From Streptomyces pseudovenezuelae (GTDB lineage: Bacteria; Actinomycetota; Actinomycetes; Streptomycetales; Streptomycetaceae), in contig NZ_JARXVH010000015.1 in NCBI RefSeq assembly GCF_029892565.1, positions 124,001-188,000 of the forward strand: 64,000 bases of DNA, given 5' to 3'. The position numbers and the translations under genes were made by a program. This document shows positions 37,264 to 45,567 of the stretch, piece by piece. The notes under the pieces were generated by a model, which worked only from the letters and a program-made list of their open reading frames with translations, was not told where the DNA came from and did no database searches. Within the stretch, counting starts at the first letter, position 1; each line of letters begins with the position of its first letter.

Positions 37264-38508
37264 ATGACCTTGAGGATCACGTGGGAACAGGCGAGCGCGC
37301 GTCGGATGGAGCGGCAGTTCCTGGCCAACCCCGCGCCGGAGGGCACACCGGTCGCCGATGTGGTGAGCGCCATGCTCGCCACGCACGCGCAAGTGCTGTC
37401 GGCGGCCGAGGTGTCGGTGGGGGTGCGGGCGATTGGGGTGACGCGGGCGGATGTGCGGGCGGCGGTGTGGGGAGACGGATCGCCGTCATCGTCGGAGGAG
37501 ACAGCCTCGTCGACGGAGTCGGTCTCATCGGTGAAGTCGATCTCATTGGTGAAGACGTACGGTCCGCGCGGGACCGTGCATCTGCTGCCCGCGCGTGAAC
37601 TGCCCATGTGGTGCTCGGCGTTGCCGGCGGTGCCGGGCGGGGCCGGTCCGTTCGCGCCGGATGTGCGGGTCACCGAGGAGCAGGCGCGGCAGATCGTGGC
37701 GGCGATCGGGGACGCGCTCGACGGGGCCTGCCTGACCATCGACGAACTGGGCGACGAGGTGGTCGCCCGCACCGGGCCCTGGGCCGGCGACCGCGTGATG
37801 CCCGCCTTCCAGGACCTGTGGCCGCGCTGGCGCCAAGTGATGCACCGGGCGGGCCAGTCGGGCGCCCTCTGCTTCGGACCGAACCGGGGCCGCAAGGTGA
37901 CGTACACCCGCCCACCGCACTTCGCCCCGCAGCCACCGGCCGAGGCGCTGCGCGAGCTGGTACGGCGCTATCTGCACGCGTACGGCCCGGCGACACCGGC
38001 TCACTTCGCCAAGTGGCTGGCGGCGCAGGGTGGTTGGGCGACGGGGTTGTTCCGGGAACTGGCGGAGGCGGGCGAGATCGAGGAAGTGGAGTTGGAGGGG
38101 GTGACGTCCAAGGGCTCCGGGGACGGAAGCGGGGTCGCTTGGGTCGTGGCCGGCGACACCGTGTTTCCGGCGGAACCCCCGCGCGGAGTGCGGTTGTTGC
38201 CGTACTTCGATGCCTACGCCGTCGCCGCGCAGCCTCGGGAGCTGCTGTTCCCGGGGGCCGCGTACCAGCGGGCCCTGGCAGGCGGCCAGGCCGGCAACTT
38301 CCCCGTGCTGCTGGTCGACTGGGTCGTGGCCGGGGTCTGGCACCAACGGCGCCGGGGACGTCGTACGACGGTCACGGTGGAGCCGCTCGGACGGCTGACG
38401 GCGCGCCAGGAACGGGAGTTGGGCGAGCGGGTCCGGCGGGTGGGGGAAGTGCTGGAGGCGGAGGCGGAGTTGGTGATCGGGGAGGTGACGACGGGGCCGC
38501 ACGCGTGA
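37264..38508 (+). CDS. Winged-helix DNA-binding domain protein (DUF1006/AlkZ-like fold)
   Basis: 414 residues. It opens TLRITWEQASARRMERQFL and contains DVVSAMLATHAQVLSAAEVSVGVR and KTYGPRGTVHLLPARELPMW, characteristic of the winged-helix (HTH_42) family that includes the DNA glycosylase AlkZ/YcaQ; here the usual catalytic QxD/QxQ motif is not obvious. The C-terminal part ends in VTVEPLGRLT. A Ser/Glu insertion (about residues 76-98) is coded partly by an 18-bp direct repeat at 37523-37558. Probably a nucleic-acid-binding repair-type protein, function unproven. Divergent from the uppS leader. Confidence 0.85.
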   Translation: MTLRITWEQASARRMERQFLANPAPEGTPVADVVSAMLATHAQVLSAAEVSVGVRAIGVTRADVRAAVWGDGSPSSSEETASSTESVSSVKSISLVKTYGPRGTVHLLPARELPMWCSALPAVPGGAGPFAPDVRVTEEQARQIVAAIGDALDGACLTIDELGDEVVARTGPWAGDRVMPAFQDLWPRWRQVMHRAGQSGALCFGPNRGRKVTYTRPPHFAPQPPAEALRELVRRYLHAYGPATPAHFAKWLAAQGGWATGLFRELAEAGEIEEVELEGVTSKGSGDGSGVAWVVAGDTVFPAEPPRGVRLLPYFDAYAVAAQPRELLFPGAAYQRALAGGQAGNFPVLLVDWVVAGVWHQRRRGRRTTVTVEPLGRLTARQERELGERVRRVGEVLEAEAELVIGEVTTGPHA

Positions 38509-38533
38509 CGGGGCCAGGGCCTGGGTCAGGTGC

Positions 38534-39352
38534 TCAGGTGACGGGCTTGCGGGCGTCGAAGAGGTGCCGGGTGCTGTGCGCGGCGAAGGGACCCTCGGAC
38601 TCGATCCGCTTGTGCAGGGCGCGGAGTCGGTCCTCGTACTTCTCCACGCTGAAGTCGGGGACCATCCAGATCACCTTGCGCAGGAAGTGGACGACGGCGG
38701 CGATGTCGTAGAACTCGACCCGCAGCCGCTCGGCGCGCAGTTCGACGACGTCGAGACCGGCGGCCTCGGCGGCGGCTCGCTCGCGGTCGGGGTGGCGGGC
38801 GTTGCGGGTCGCGTCCGGCTGGGTGCCGACGAAGTGCTCGACCAGTTCGTAGACGCTGCTGGGGCCGACGTGTTGGGCGAAGTACGTGCCGCCGGGGCGG
38901 AGTACGCGGGCGATCTCGTGCCAGTGCGCGCGCACCGGATGCCGGCTCACGACCAGGTCGAAGGCGGCGTCCGCGAAGGGCAACGGCGCGTCCTCCTCGG
39001 ACGCGACGACGGCGACGCCGTGCGGGCGGAGCAGGGCGGTGGCCTTGGCGACGTTCGGCGGCCAGCCCTCGGTGGCGGCGGTGAGGAGGGGGCGGGGGTC
39101 GGCGTTGTCGGCGGCGTCGGCGTCGGCGTCGGCAAGGGTGTCGAGGGCGAAACCGAGGACCTCGCCTCCCCCGGTCTGGATGTCGAGCGCGGCGGTGGTG
39201 CCGGCGAGACGCTCCGCCATCGAGCGGGCGTACCCCCAGGAGGGCCGCTCCTCGCTGGCCCGCCCCTCGAACCAGGAGAAGTCCCAGCCCTCGGTGGGGA
39301 CGGCGACGCCTTCGGCGACGAGGTCTTCGAAAGCGCGCGGGCGTACGTCCAT
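38534..39352 (-). CDS. SAM-dependent methyltransferase
   Basis: 272 residues of the class I fold. The glycine motif (ALDIQTGGGEVLGFALD, about 55-71) binds SAM, and PFADAAFDLVVSRHPVRAHW (about 125-145) with EIARVLRPGGTYFAQHVGP are the post-I and motif III stretches. A Asp/Ala run (DADADAADNADP, about 75-87) comes from a 6-bp repeat near 39098-39140. The acceptor substrate is unknown. Divergent from the DinB gene by 50 bp. Confidence 0.88.
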   Translation of the reverse strand: MDVRPRAFEDLVAEGVAVPTEGWDFSWFEGRASEERPSWGYARSMAERLAGTTAALDIQTGGGEVLGFALDTLADADADAADNADPRPLLTAATEGWPPNVAKATALLRPHGVAVVASEEDAPLPFADAAFDLVVSRHPVRAHWHEIARVLRPGGTYFAQHVGPSSVYELVEHFVGTQPDATRNARHPDRERAAAEAAGLDVVELRAERLRVEFYDIAAVVHFLRKVIWMVPDFSVEKYEDRLRALHKRIESEGPFAAHSTRHLFDARKPVT

Positions 39353-39402
39353 GAGGTCATCGTGGCAGGGCGTTGTCAGTGGTCGCTGCTAATTTTTCCA
39401 GC

Positions 39403-39990
39403 ATGACGACTGGTGACGAATCGGGCACGGTGACTGGGGACACGACGGCTGCGGATATGTCGTCGGCGGATACGTCGTCCGCAGACACGACGACTACGGG
39501 CATGCCGTACGCGGGCGGTGAGAAGGAGACGCTGCGGGCGAGTCTCGATCAGCACCGGGACGCGGTGCTGTGGAAGCTGGAGGGGATGGACGACGAGGGG
39601 CTGCGGCGCCCCATGACCCCGTCGGGCACGACCCTGCTCGGCCTGGTGAAACACCTGGGGTCGGTCGAGTACGGCTGGTTCGTGCAGACCTTCGGCCGCG
39701 AGGTCGAGCCACTGTGGTTCGACCCGTACAGCGACGAGGACATGCGCGCGGACCAGGGCGAGACGACCCGACAGATCACCGAGTTCTACGGCCGCGCCCG
39801 TACCGCCGCCGATCTCGTGATCGCCGAACTGTCCCTGGACGACCTGGGCCGCCCGCCGTGGCGGAAGCACTCCGTGTCCCTGCGCTGGACCCTGGTCCAC
39901 ATGATCGAGGAGACGGCGAGACACGCGGGGCACATGGACATCGTGCGGGAGTTGCTCGACGGGGCGGCCGGAGATCATCGGCGGGACTGA
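39403..39990 (+). CDS. DinB-family (DUF664) protein
   Basis: 195 residues from the ATG at 39403 (MTTGDESGTV); an ATG at 39373 adds ten. The DinB four-helix bundle (about 40-195) contains LRASLDQHRDAVLWKLEGMDDEGLRRPMTPSGTTLLGLVKHL (in part), with metal-binding His and the WFV block, and ends HMIEETARHAGHMDIVRELLDG with the two conserved His. Such proteins include bacillithiol/mycothiol-dependent transferases. The N-terminal Ser/Thr/Ala/Asp tract is coded by three 15-bp repeats (39451-39495). No RBS is clear. Convergent with the LLM gene. Confidence 0.85.
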   Translation: MTTGDESGTVTGDTTAADMSSADTSSADTTTTGMPYAGGEKETLRASLDQHRDAVLWKLEGMDDEGLRRPMTPSGTTLLGLVKHLGSVEYGWFVQTFGREVEPLWFDPYSDEDMRADQGETTRQITEFYGRARTAADLVIAELSLDDLGRPPWRKHSVSLRWTLVHMIEETARHAGHMDIVRELLDGAAGDHRRD

Positions 39991-39997
39991 CGTAGGT

Positions 39998-40945
39998 CTA
40001 CGGCACGAGGGGCCGGACCTCCTCCGCCACGAACCGCACGAATCCCTCGGGGTCGGGCTCGTCGCCCGTCGGTTGGATGATCACCGTGTCGGCACCGGCG
40101 TCCGCGAGCCGCTGGACGGCCTTGGCGACGGCTCCGGCATCTCCGGCGACACCGAGATCGGGGACGGACTCGACGCCCTCGGCGGCGAGCTCGGCGCGGA
40201 GCCGGGCGGGGGCGTCGATGCCGGTGGCGGCGAGGAGGTAGACGACGACTTGGTGATCGTGGGAGGGGATGGCGGTGGCGGGGTCGGCGGCTTCCCGCCG
40301 CTGATCGATCCCTTGGGCGATTCCCTGGCCGATTCCCTGCCCGACCCTCTGCTCGATCCCCTCGTCGATGAGTTGGCGTGCCCGGCGTACTCCCTCGGGA
40401 GGGGTGCTGGCGGTCAGGACGGTGCCGTCGGCGGCCTCACCGGCGAGGCGTAGCGAACGGGGCCCGGTGGCGCCGGCGAGAACGGGGACGGGTTCGGCGG
40501 GCGGCCAGTCGAGCGCGACGTCGTCCAGCTTCACGTACCGCCCGCTGGTGGTGACCCGCTCACCGGCCAACAGGGCGCGCAGCGCGACGAGGTGCTCCCG
40601 CAGCAGGGTCACGGGCGATTCGACGCGGGCGCCGACCTGGCCCATCCAGTCCTGTACGCCGTGTCCGACGGCGAGGATCGGGCGGCCGGGGAACATCCGG
40701 TGCAGGGCGGCGGCCTCCATCGCGGTGACGGCGACGTTGCGCAGCGGCACGGGCAACAGCCCGACGCCGATCCGTACGCGTTCGGTCCAGGCGAGGGCGG
40801 CCGCGGCGGTCGAGATCCCGCCTTCCCGGAAGCAGTCCTCCCACAGCCACAGTTCCTCCAGCCCGGTCTCGTCGGCGAGGCGGGCGACGGAACGCAGTCG
40901 CTCAGGGGGCAGTTGGGGCCGGAACACAGCGCCGAGTCCAGTCAT
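39998..40945 (-). CDS. LLM-class F420-dependent oxidoreductase
   Basis: 315 residues of the luciferase-like monooxygenase fold. LADETGLEELWLWEDCFREGG, RIGVGLLPVPLRNVAVTAMEAAAL and LAVGHGVQDWMGQVGAR are typical of the TIGR-type coenzyme F420 branch. It reduces or oxidises an unknown substrate with F420. Between about residues 195 and 215 is an odd tract EQRVGQGIGQGIAQGIDQ, encoded by five 12-bp repeats (40311-40370), in a surface loop region where family members usually have no such insertion. Confidence 0.9.
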   Translation of the reverse strand: MTGLGAVFRPQLPPERLRSVARLADETGLEELWLWEDCFREGGISTAAAALAWTERVRIGVGLLPVPLRNVAVTAMEAAALHRMFPGRPILAVGHGVQDWMGQVGARVESPVTLLREHLVALRALLAGERVTTSGRYVKLDDVALDWPPAEPVPVLAGATGPRSLRLAGEAADGTVLTASTPPEGVRRARQLIDEGIEQRVGQGIGQGIAQGIDQRREAADPATAIPSHDHQVVVYLLAATGIDAPARLRAELAAEGVESVPDLGVAGDAGAVAKAVQRLADAGADTVIIQPTGDEPDPEGFVRFVAEEVRPLVP

Positions 40946-40994
40946 GGACCTTTCCTACCCGGAGCCAACGACGGGGACAACACCTCTCCCTGTC

Positions 40995-41558
40995 CTAGTC
41001 CCTCCCATAGCGGAGCAGTACGACGCCGTTGTCGAAGACCCGGTTCTCGACGAGGTGGAGGGAGGCGGCGATGTCGGTCCCCTCCGGGAAGAGCCGCGTC
41101 CCCTGGCCGACCAGCACGGGATGGACGTACACCCGCAACTCGTCAACAAGCCCGAGCCGCAGAAACGCGCCGCCGACACCGGCCCCACCGACCCAGAGAT
41201 CCCCACCGGCGTCCCCCTTCAACGCCCTGACCTCCTCGGGCACGATCTCCCGCACCACCCTGGCATTCCACCCGACCTGCGCGAGCGTCCGCGAGTACAC
41301 CACCTTCGGCATCTCCCGCCAGATCCCGGCGAACTCGACGACCGTCGCGGGGGCATCGGGATCGGCGTCTGCGGTCGGCCAGTACCCGGCCATCAGCTCA
41401 TACATGACCCGCCCACTGAGCAGCGCGCCCAGCTGTCTGATCTCGTCGTTGTAGTGCTGGTGGATTTCGTCGCTGTCCCGGTGCCAGGAGATGTCTTGGT
41501 TGGGGCCTTCGATGTAGCCGTCGAGGGATACGGACATCATCAGAACGACGTTAGGCAT
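40995..41558 (-). CDS. Dihydrofolate reductase-like (RibD C-terminal) protein
   Basis: 187 residues from the ATG at 41558 (MPNVVLMMSVSLDGYIEGP); the first methionine lies eight bases inside the preceding gene's end, and an ATG-equivalent start at 41570 is possible. VVLMMSVSLDGYI, LLSGRVMYELMAGYWP and KGDAGGDLWVGGAGVGGAFLRLGLVDEL are the hallmarks of the RibD_C family of NADPH-dependent reductases. The stand-alone protein is not a proven folate enzyme. It overlaps the membrane-protein gene and may be cotranscribed with the WXG-like operon. Confidence 0.9.
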   Translation of the reverse strand: MPNVVLMMSVSLDGYIEGPNQDISWHRDSDEIHQHYNDEIRQLGALLSGRVMYELMAGYWPTADADPDAPATVVEFAGIWREMPKVVYSRTLAQVGWNARVVREIVPEEVRALKGDAGGDLWVGGAGVGGAFLRLGLVDELRVYVHPVLVGQGTRLFPEGTDIAASLHLVENRVFDNGVVLLRYGRD

Positions 41559-42141
41559 CGCGTACCTCACTGGTGGGTGCGGGCTTGCAGCTCGGACGCT
41601 GGTCGATCACGTAGAGGCGACGCGGTCCCGGGACAGCGATCACCGCAGCGAGGCGGGGGTCGCCTGCGAACCAGATCGTCCTGACCTCTGCCTTCCTTTC
41701 GGGCTTGGCGCGTTTCCCGAGACGGCCTCCCCACCACACGGAGCGCACGTGGGAATGCATCACCATCGTCACCTGCTGATCCGGTGCTTCAGGGTTGGGG
41801 AACCGCAGCCAGACGTATCCGTTTCGCACACCCGGGATGTTCCCGATACCGCTCTCCGGGGCCTCGTACACCTGCCACGGGTGGTGCCGCAGGATACGGC
41901 GCGCGCGCAATGCCCCTCGCCAGTAGGCCACTTGAAGGAATGTCCGGTAGAACGAGTAGGCCAAGGGGACGAAGAAGAGCCACAGGGTCCATGTGATGGA
42001 CATGATCACGTACCACGCCAGCAGGCCCGCCCATACCGCCGGCCAGAGAATCTGGCCGACGGCAGCGCAGGTGACGAGCCTGGTCCAGGCACGGCGGGTG
42101 GCCGGATCGTCCCAAGCGGTGGGGTGGTGCGTGGGCGGCAT
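41551..42141 (-). CDS. Membrane protein of the WXG-like operon, function unknown
   Basis: 196 residues. Two hydrophobic segments (about 18-65; VGQILWPAVWAGLLAWYVIM and ITWTLWLFFVPLAYSFYRTF) near the N-terminus are followed by a soluble domain (about 80-196) with HHPWQVYEAPESGIGNI, GYVWLRFPNPE and RPERKAEVRTIWFAGDPRLA. No family recognised. Its start is two bases away from the stop of the preceding 211-residue gene, so it is part of the same operon, whose products look like a type VII-associated set. Confidence 0.75.
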   Translation of the reverse strand: MPPTHHPTAWDDPATRRAWTRLVTCAAVGQILWPAVWAGLLAWYVIMSITWTLWLFFVPLAYSFYRTFLQVAYWRGALRARRILRHHPWQVYEAPESGIGNIPGVRNGYVWLRFPNPEAPDQQVTMVMHSHVRSVWWGGRLGKRAKPERKAEVRTIWFAGDPRLAAVIAVPGPRRLYVIDQRPSCKPAPTSEVRDA

Positions 42142-42142
42142 T

Positions 42143-42778
42143 TCACTCCTCGTCGGATACGTCGTCGGATTCGGCCGGGAGTGGGTTCTCGAAACTGACC
42201 GTACCCACGATGTCCCCGAGCAGGGCGCGATAGTGCCGCGCATGTTCGACAGCTGTTGTGGCCAGCGTGAGGATGGCGATCCGTTGGCCGTCGAGACACG
42301 GCACGTACGCCGTGGTCTGAAGCAATTGGATGTCGGCGGCGATTTCCGCCTCCGGCGGTCCGGACAAGCGTGTCTGTACGACGGATGCCGGACCGCACGG
42401 CAAGTCGAGCATCTCGATGTGTTCGGCGTCCTGGGCACTCGCGGCGGCGCGGGCCGCTAGAACACTGCGCGGTGCCCAGTCGGTCGCTCGCCAGGAGAGC
42501 GTGAACAGAGAGAGAAGTGCCCCGCCGTCTCCCTCGTCGTCGGAGTGCAGACCGAGACAGCAGCGGACGGCCCCGCCTGCCAGAAGCAGCTGGGCCATAC
42601 GGAGGACCGGTTCGAGACCGGCGAACGGCCCTTGTCCGACGGCGTTCTCGGGAAACGCGTCCGGCAGCGGCAGCGGGACGAAACCCGGCGGCAACGCGAA
42701 CCAGATGTCCGCGTCCTGGCTCCGGGCCGATTCGTCGATCAGGTAAGGAGAACTGTTCACGACGCTCTGCCCGTTCAC
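42143..42778 (-). CDS. Unknown soluble protein of the WXG-like operon
   Basis: 211 residues with no signal or membrane segment. It has a proline/aromatic block (ADIWFALPPGFVPLPLPDAF, about 24-43) and a mixed alpha/beta body (VRCCLGLHSDDEGDGGALL, IAILTLATTAVEHARHYRALLGDIVGTV). I recognise no family. Its start overlaps the stop of the WXG gene by 4 bp, so it is translationally coupled to it. By position it could be a chaperone, immunity or accessory protein for the WXG protein; none of this is shown by the sequence. Confidence 0.75.
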   Translation of the reverse strand: MNGQSVVNSSPYLIDESARSQDADIWFALPPGFVPLPLPDAFPENAVGQGPFAGLEPVLRMAQLLLAGGAVRCCLGLHSDDEGDGGALLSLFTLSWRATDWAPRSVLAARAAASAQDAEHIEMLDLPCGPASVVQTRLSGPPEAEIAADIQLLQTTAYVPCLDGQRIAILTLATTAVEHARHYRALLGDIVGTVSFENPLPAESDDVSDEE

Positions 42779-44088
42779 GACGCTTCGCCCGCCCCGCGCA
42801 ACAGGAAGTGGACGGCCCCCAGAGCAGCCGGAAAATCGACGCCCAGGGTTCTTGGCCCGTCGAGGAGACGGCTGGCCACCTTGGTGCCGTCGTTGTCCAG
42901 GCTGTCCACGGAACTGCTCACAATGCCGTAAGTGGCCGTCCCCGCGCCGAGATACGTCGCCGGCTTGTCGACCTTCTCCACGATCGGTGCCAGCCGCCCG
43001 CCGAACACCCGAGAATGGGCCAGCATGCTCGCCGCGCCTCCGGCGGCGGTGGCCTCCTCCCTGACCGAGGTCCCGACCGTCTTGAACGACGTCACGGTGT
43101 TGGTTCCGACCCGCGCGAGCTTCTGTCCGAGCGTCAGTACCTCATCTGCCTCACCCGTGAGTGACAGCAGTTCACCAGACTCTCCAAGACCGCGCAGACC
43201 CAGATAACTGCCTTTGGCAACCGCGCCCAACCCCGGTAACGCTCCCAGAAAGTCCCCGGCGACGCCCAGCACGTTGCCCCAGAATTCGACGTCGAGTTCA
43301 CCCTTGGTAATGCCGTCCCTCAATGACTCCAGGACCTCGGGGTCGGTGACACGTATGCCGAAGGCCACTCCGCTCAAGATGCCCGCGGCGAGAAGCAGTA
43401 CCCAGGGCGCGATCACAGTGAGACCTAGCAACGCGATGACTCCCAGTACCGCCGCGCACGCGCTGAGGATGTCCGGCAGGTTGTCGTCCAGCCAGTTGGT
43501 GAACTTGTCCCAGCCGCTCGGCTCATGTGACGCCAGCTTGTGCGTGGCGTCCCCGATGAGCCGGGCCCGCTTGCGGGCCGTGGTCTCGTGTTCGAGGGCG
43601 AGGGAACGAGCATGCCGCAATACGTCGTCCAAGTCCTCCTGCGCCGTGGTGACCGCACGCTTCCCGTCGTCCGCGTGGTCCTGGGCCCGTTTCAACGCCT
43701 CGCGCGCGTGATGGGCCTCGCCGTCGAGCTTCTTCGCACGTCGCTGGAAATCCTCCAGCTCCGTGACCCACAGATCCAGTTGCTTCGCGGCCTTGCCGAC
43801 GGAGTGGGCACCGTTCTTGAGGTTGATCGGCAGAGGACCGCCCTGCAATTTCTCACGGAAGGCGACAGCGGCATCCCCTTCCCAGTAGCTGCCGTCCATC
43901 AGTTTCGTGACCTTGGAGTGGGCCTTCTCCATCTCCTTCGCACAACCGGTCAGCTTCTTGTGGATCTCGCGTACCAAGTCCGTGCTGCCGGGCGTCGGAT
44001 TGAAGCCGATGTGCGCATACGGATTCGTCAGGCCCGAGCCTGACTTCAGCCCCTGAGGCCGGTCGGCGTCCACGGTGGGAGTCGTCAC
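42775..44088 (-). CDS. WXG100-like protein with C-terminal membrane domain
   Basis: 437 residues. The N-terminal part (about 35-90) is helical with a W-E-G turn (LMDGSYWEGDAAVAFREKL), as in WXG100/LXG-type type VII secretion substrates. Long helical regions (about 95-190) follow, then a hydrophobic stretch (about 208-245, LSACAAVLGVIALLGLTVIAP...) and a C-terminal helical domain (about 260-437). No toxin domain is recognised. Codon 284 (43237-43239 on the plus strand) is a TTA, an unusual codon in Streptomyces. Starts 4 bp into the preceding gene (ATGA) and overlaps the next. Confidence 0.75.
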   Translation of the reverse strand: MTTPTVDADRPQGLKSGSGLTNPYAHIGFNPTPGSTDLVREIHKKLTGCAKEMEKAHSKVTKLMDGSYWEGDAAVAFREKLQGGPLPINLKNGAHSVGKAAKQLDLWVTELEDFQRRAKKLDGEAHHAREALKRAQDHADDGKRAVTTAQEDLDDVLRHARSLALEHETTARKRARLIGDATHKLASHEPSGWDKFTNWLDDNLPDILSACAAVLGVIALLGLTVIAPWVLLLAAGILSGVAFGIRVTDPEVLESLRDGITKGELDVEFWGNVLGVAGDFLGALPGLGAVAKGSYLGLRGLGESGELLSLTGEADEVLTLGQKLARVGTNTVTSFKTVGTSVREEATAAGGAASMLAHSRVFGGRLAPIVEKVDKPATYLGAGTATYGIVSSSVDSLDNDGTKVASRLLDGPRTLGVDFPAALGAVHFLLRGAGEAS

Positions 44089-44396
44089 TTCTTCCCACCC
44101 TTGTGCCTGACCTTTTCGAGCGCCTTCTCCAAGGCCACGTCCACCTCGTGGAAGTCGTCCTTGGCCTTCTTCGTGAGGTCCGTGAGCTCCTCGATCTGCC
44201 CGGCGATCTCCTTGGCCCCGTAGTGCCAGTCCTTCTGGAACTCGTCGCAGGCCTTGTCCAGATCGTCGGTACCCAGCCCGTCGACGCCCGAGTCGTGCAG
44301 CGCCCGCTGCAAGGCGGTGAACGAATCCCGGGCCTTCCTCAGATCCTTGAAGAACCTGTCCAACTCAGTACCGTCGACGACCAGTCGGTCCGCCAC
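44085..44396 (-). CDS. Small WXG100-like protein
   Basis: 103 residues from the GTG at 44396 (VADRLVVDGTELDRFFKDL), with GGGCGGGGGA before it; an ATG at 44426 adds ten. Two helices around a W-X-X-G turn (FQKDWHYGAKEIAGQIEELT) fit a WXG100-like partner. It is the first gene of the operon and is followed with a 4-bp overlap by the larger WXG protein. EsxA-like partners form heterodimers and are exported by type VII secretion; no EccC-type ATPase is in this window, so any secretion would depend on distant genes. Confidence 0.8.
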   Translation of the reverse strand: MADRLVVDGTELDRFFKDLRKARDSFTALQRALHDSGVDGLGTDDLDKACDEFQKDWHYGAKEIAGQIEELTDLTKKAKDDFHEVDVALEKALEKVRHKGGKK

Positions 44397-44471
44397 TCCC
44401 CCGCCCTCTCCCCAGTTGATCAGCACCGTTGGGAGGAACGACCGTGTCCGGGTTTTGTGACGGACCGTGGG

Positions 44472-44496
44472 GCGCTCCCCTCTTTAGGGGGAGCGC
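44472..44496 (-). terminator. Hairpin terminator after the secreted protein gene
   Basis: GCGCTCCCC at 44472-44480 and GGGGAGCGC at 44488-44496 enclose TCTTTAG; it lies after the stop of the minus-strand gene ending at 44533. Confidence 0.7.
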
Positions 44497-44532
44497 TTAC
44501 CGGACACGGTGGGGTGAAGTGGGTTGCTGCGG

Positions 44533-45567
44533 TCAGCGGTTGACTGCCTGGATTTCCTGTACGACGACGTTCTGGGTGGCGCCGAAGGTGCCGGCGGGAA
44601 GGTCGGCGCCCGGGGAGTTCGTGCCGGTCCAGTGGATCTTCCAGGTGACCGTCGCCCTGAGCGGGAACGTGTCGTCGCCCGAGGAGCGCAGGTACTTCAC
44701 GCCGCAGGGTGGGGTCTCGTCGGCCTTGCCCTTGGCGTAGGGCTCGCCGATGCGGTCACCGTTGATCTGGCAGACGCCGGACGCGGGGTAGGTCTGGGCG
44801 TCCGCGGTGCCGGGTTCGATCTTCACCGAGACCGGTGTGGCGGTGGTCGTCGCGGAGATGTTCAGGAGCGGGACGCTCGCCGTGACCGAGACCGGCTTGA
44901 ACTTGGCCGCGTCCAGCCAGGCCCAGGTCGGGAGGTTCACCTTCGTGGTGTTCGCCGGGGCGAGGTCCATCTTCGTGGAGGGGACGCGGATCTCGGCGTA
45001 GGCGAGTTGGGCGAGCATCTCCGGCGTGACCGCCTCGGGGATGTCGGCCGGCGGGTCGTCGTTGGTGGCGACCCAGAAGTAGGGCTTCGTGCAGTTCAGC
45101 GCGGCGGGGTCGCCCTCGCGGCCGGCACTGACGTAGGAGTCCCACCAGTAGCCCTTGCCGGTCTCTTCCTTGTTGAAGTCCTTGTAGGGCTTGCCCTCGA
45201 CGTACTTCTGACGCTGCTCGGCGTCCCACTCGTAGCCCGTCGAACCGGCTTCCCAGATCGGCGTCAGGTACTTCTCGAGTTGGGCGGGGGTGTATTTCGG
45301 GGCGTAGTAGCAGGCGGGCGGGGTCCAGGTCGTCGTGGAACTCACCGGGCCCACGGATTCACCGGAGCCGTTCTTGGAACGGTCGTAGACGATGGCTCCC
45401 GCGGTCGAGGTGAGCTTGTCGCCCTCGTTGCCGCCCTGCTCCTGGGTCTCGGTGCCCGTGCCCTTTCCGCCGGGCACGAAGTCGGCCCAGGCCGACGGGC
45501 TGGACGTACACACCAGGACGCCTGCCATGACAGCGGTGCAGAGCGAGACCCTTGTTATGGCTGGCAC
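44533..45567 (-). CDS. Secreted protein of unknown function
   Basis: 344 residues from the GTG at 45567 (VPAITRVSLCTAVMAGV), with AAGGGGGG upstream. A signal peptide (about 1-30, cleavage near SAWA-DF) is followed by a Gly/Glu/Thr-rich linker and a soluble, Trp/Tyr-rich domain (TPPACYYAPKYTPAQL; GYWWDSYVS; YFWVATNDDPPADIPEAV) with several cysteines. The start overlaps the end of the lipoprotein gene by 13 bp, so it may be cotranscribed with the lipoprotein. No family is recognised. Confidence 0.8.
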   Translation of the reverse strand: MPAITRVSLCTAVMAGVLVCTSSPSAWADFVPGGKGTGTETQEQGGNEGDKLTSTAGAIVYDRSKNGSGESVGPVSSTTTWTPPACYYAPKYTPAQLEKYLTPIWEAGSTGYEWDAEQRQKYVEGKPYKDFNKEETGKGYWWDSYVSAGREGDPAALNCTKPYFWVATNDDPPADIPEAVTPEMLAQLAYAEIRVPSTKMDLAPANTTKVNLPTWAWLDAAKFKPVSVTASVPLLNISATTTATPVSVKIEPGTADAQTYPASGVCQINGDRIGEPYAKGKADETPPCGVKYLRSSGDDTFPLRATVTWKIHWTGTNSPGADLPAGTFGATQNVVVQEIQAVNR

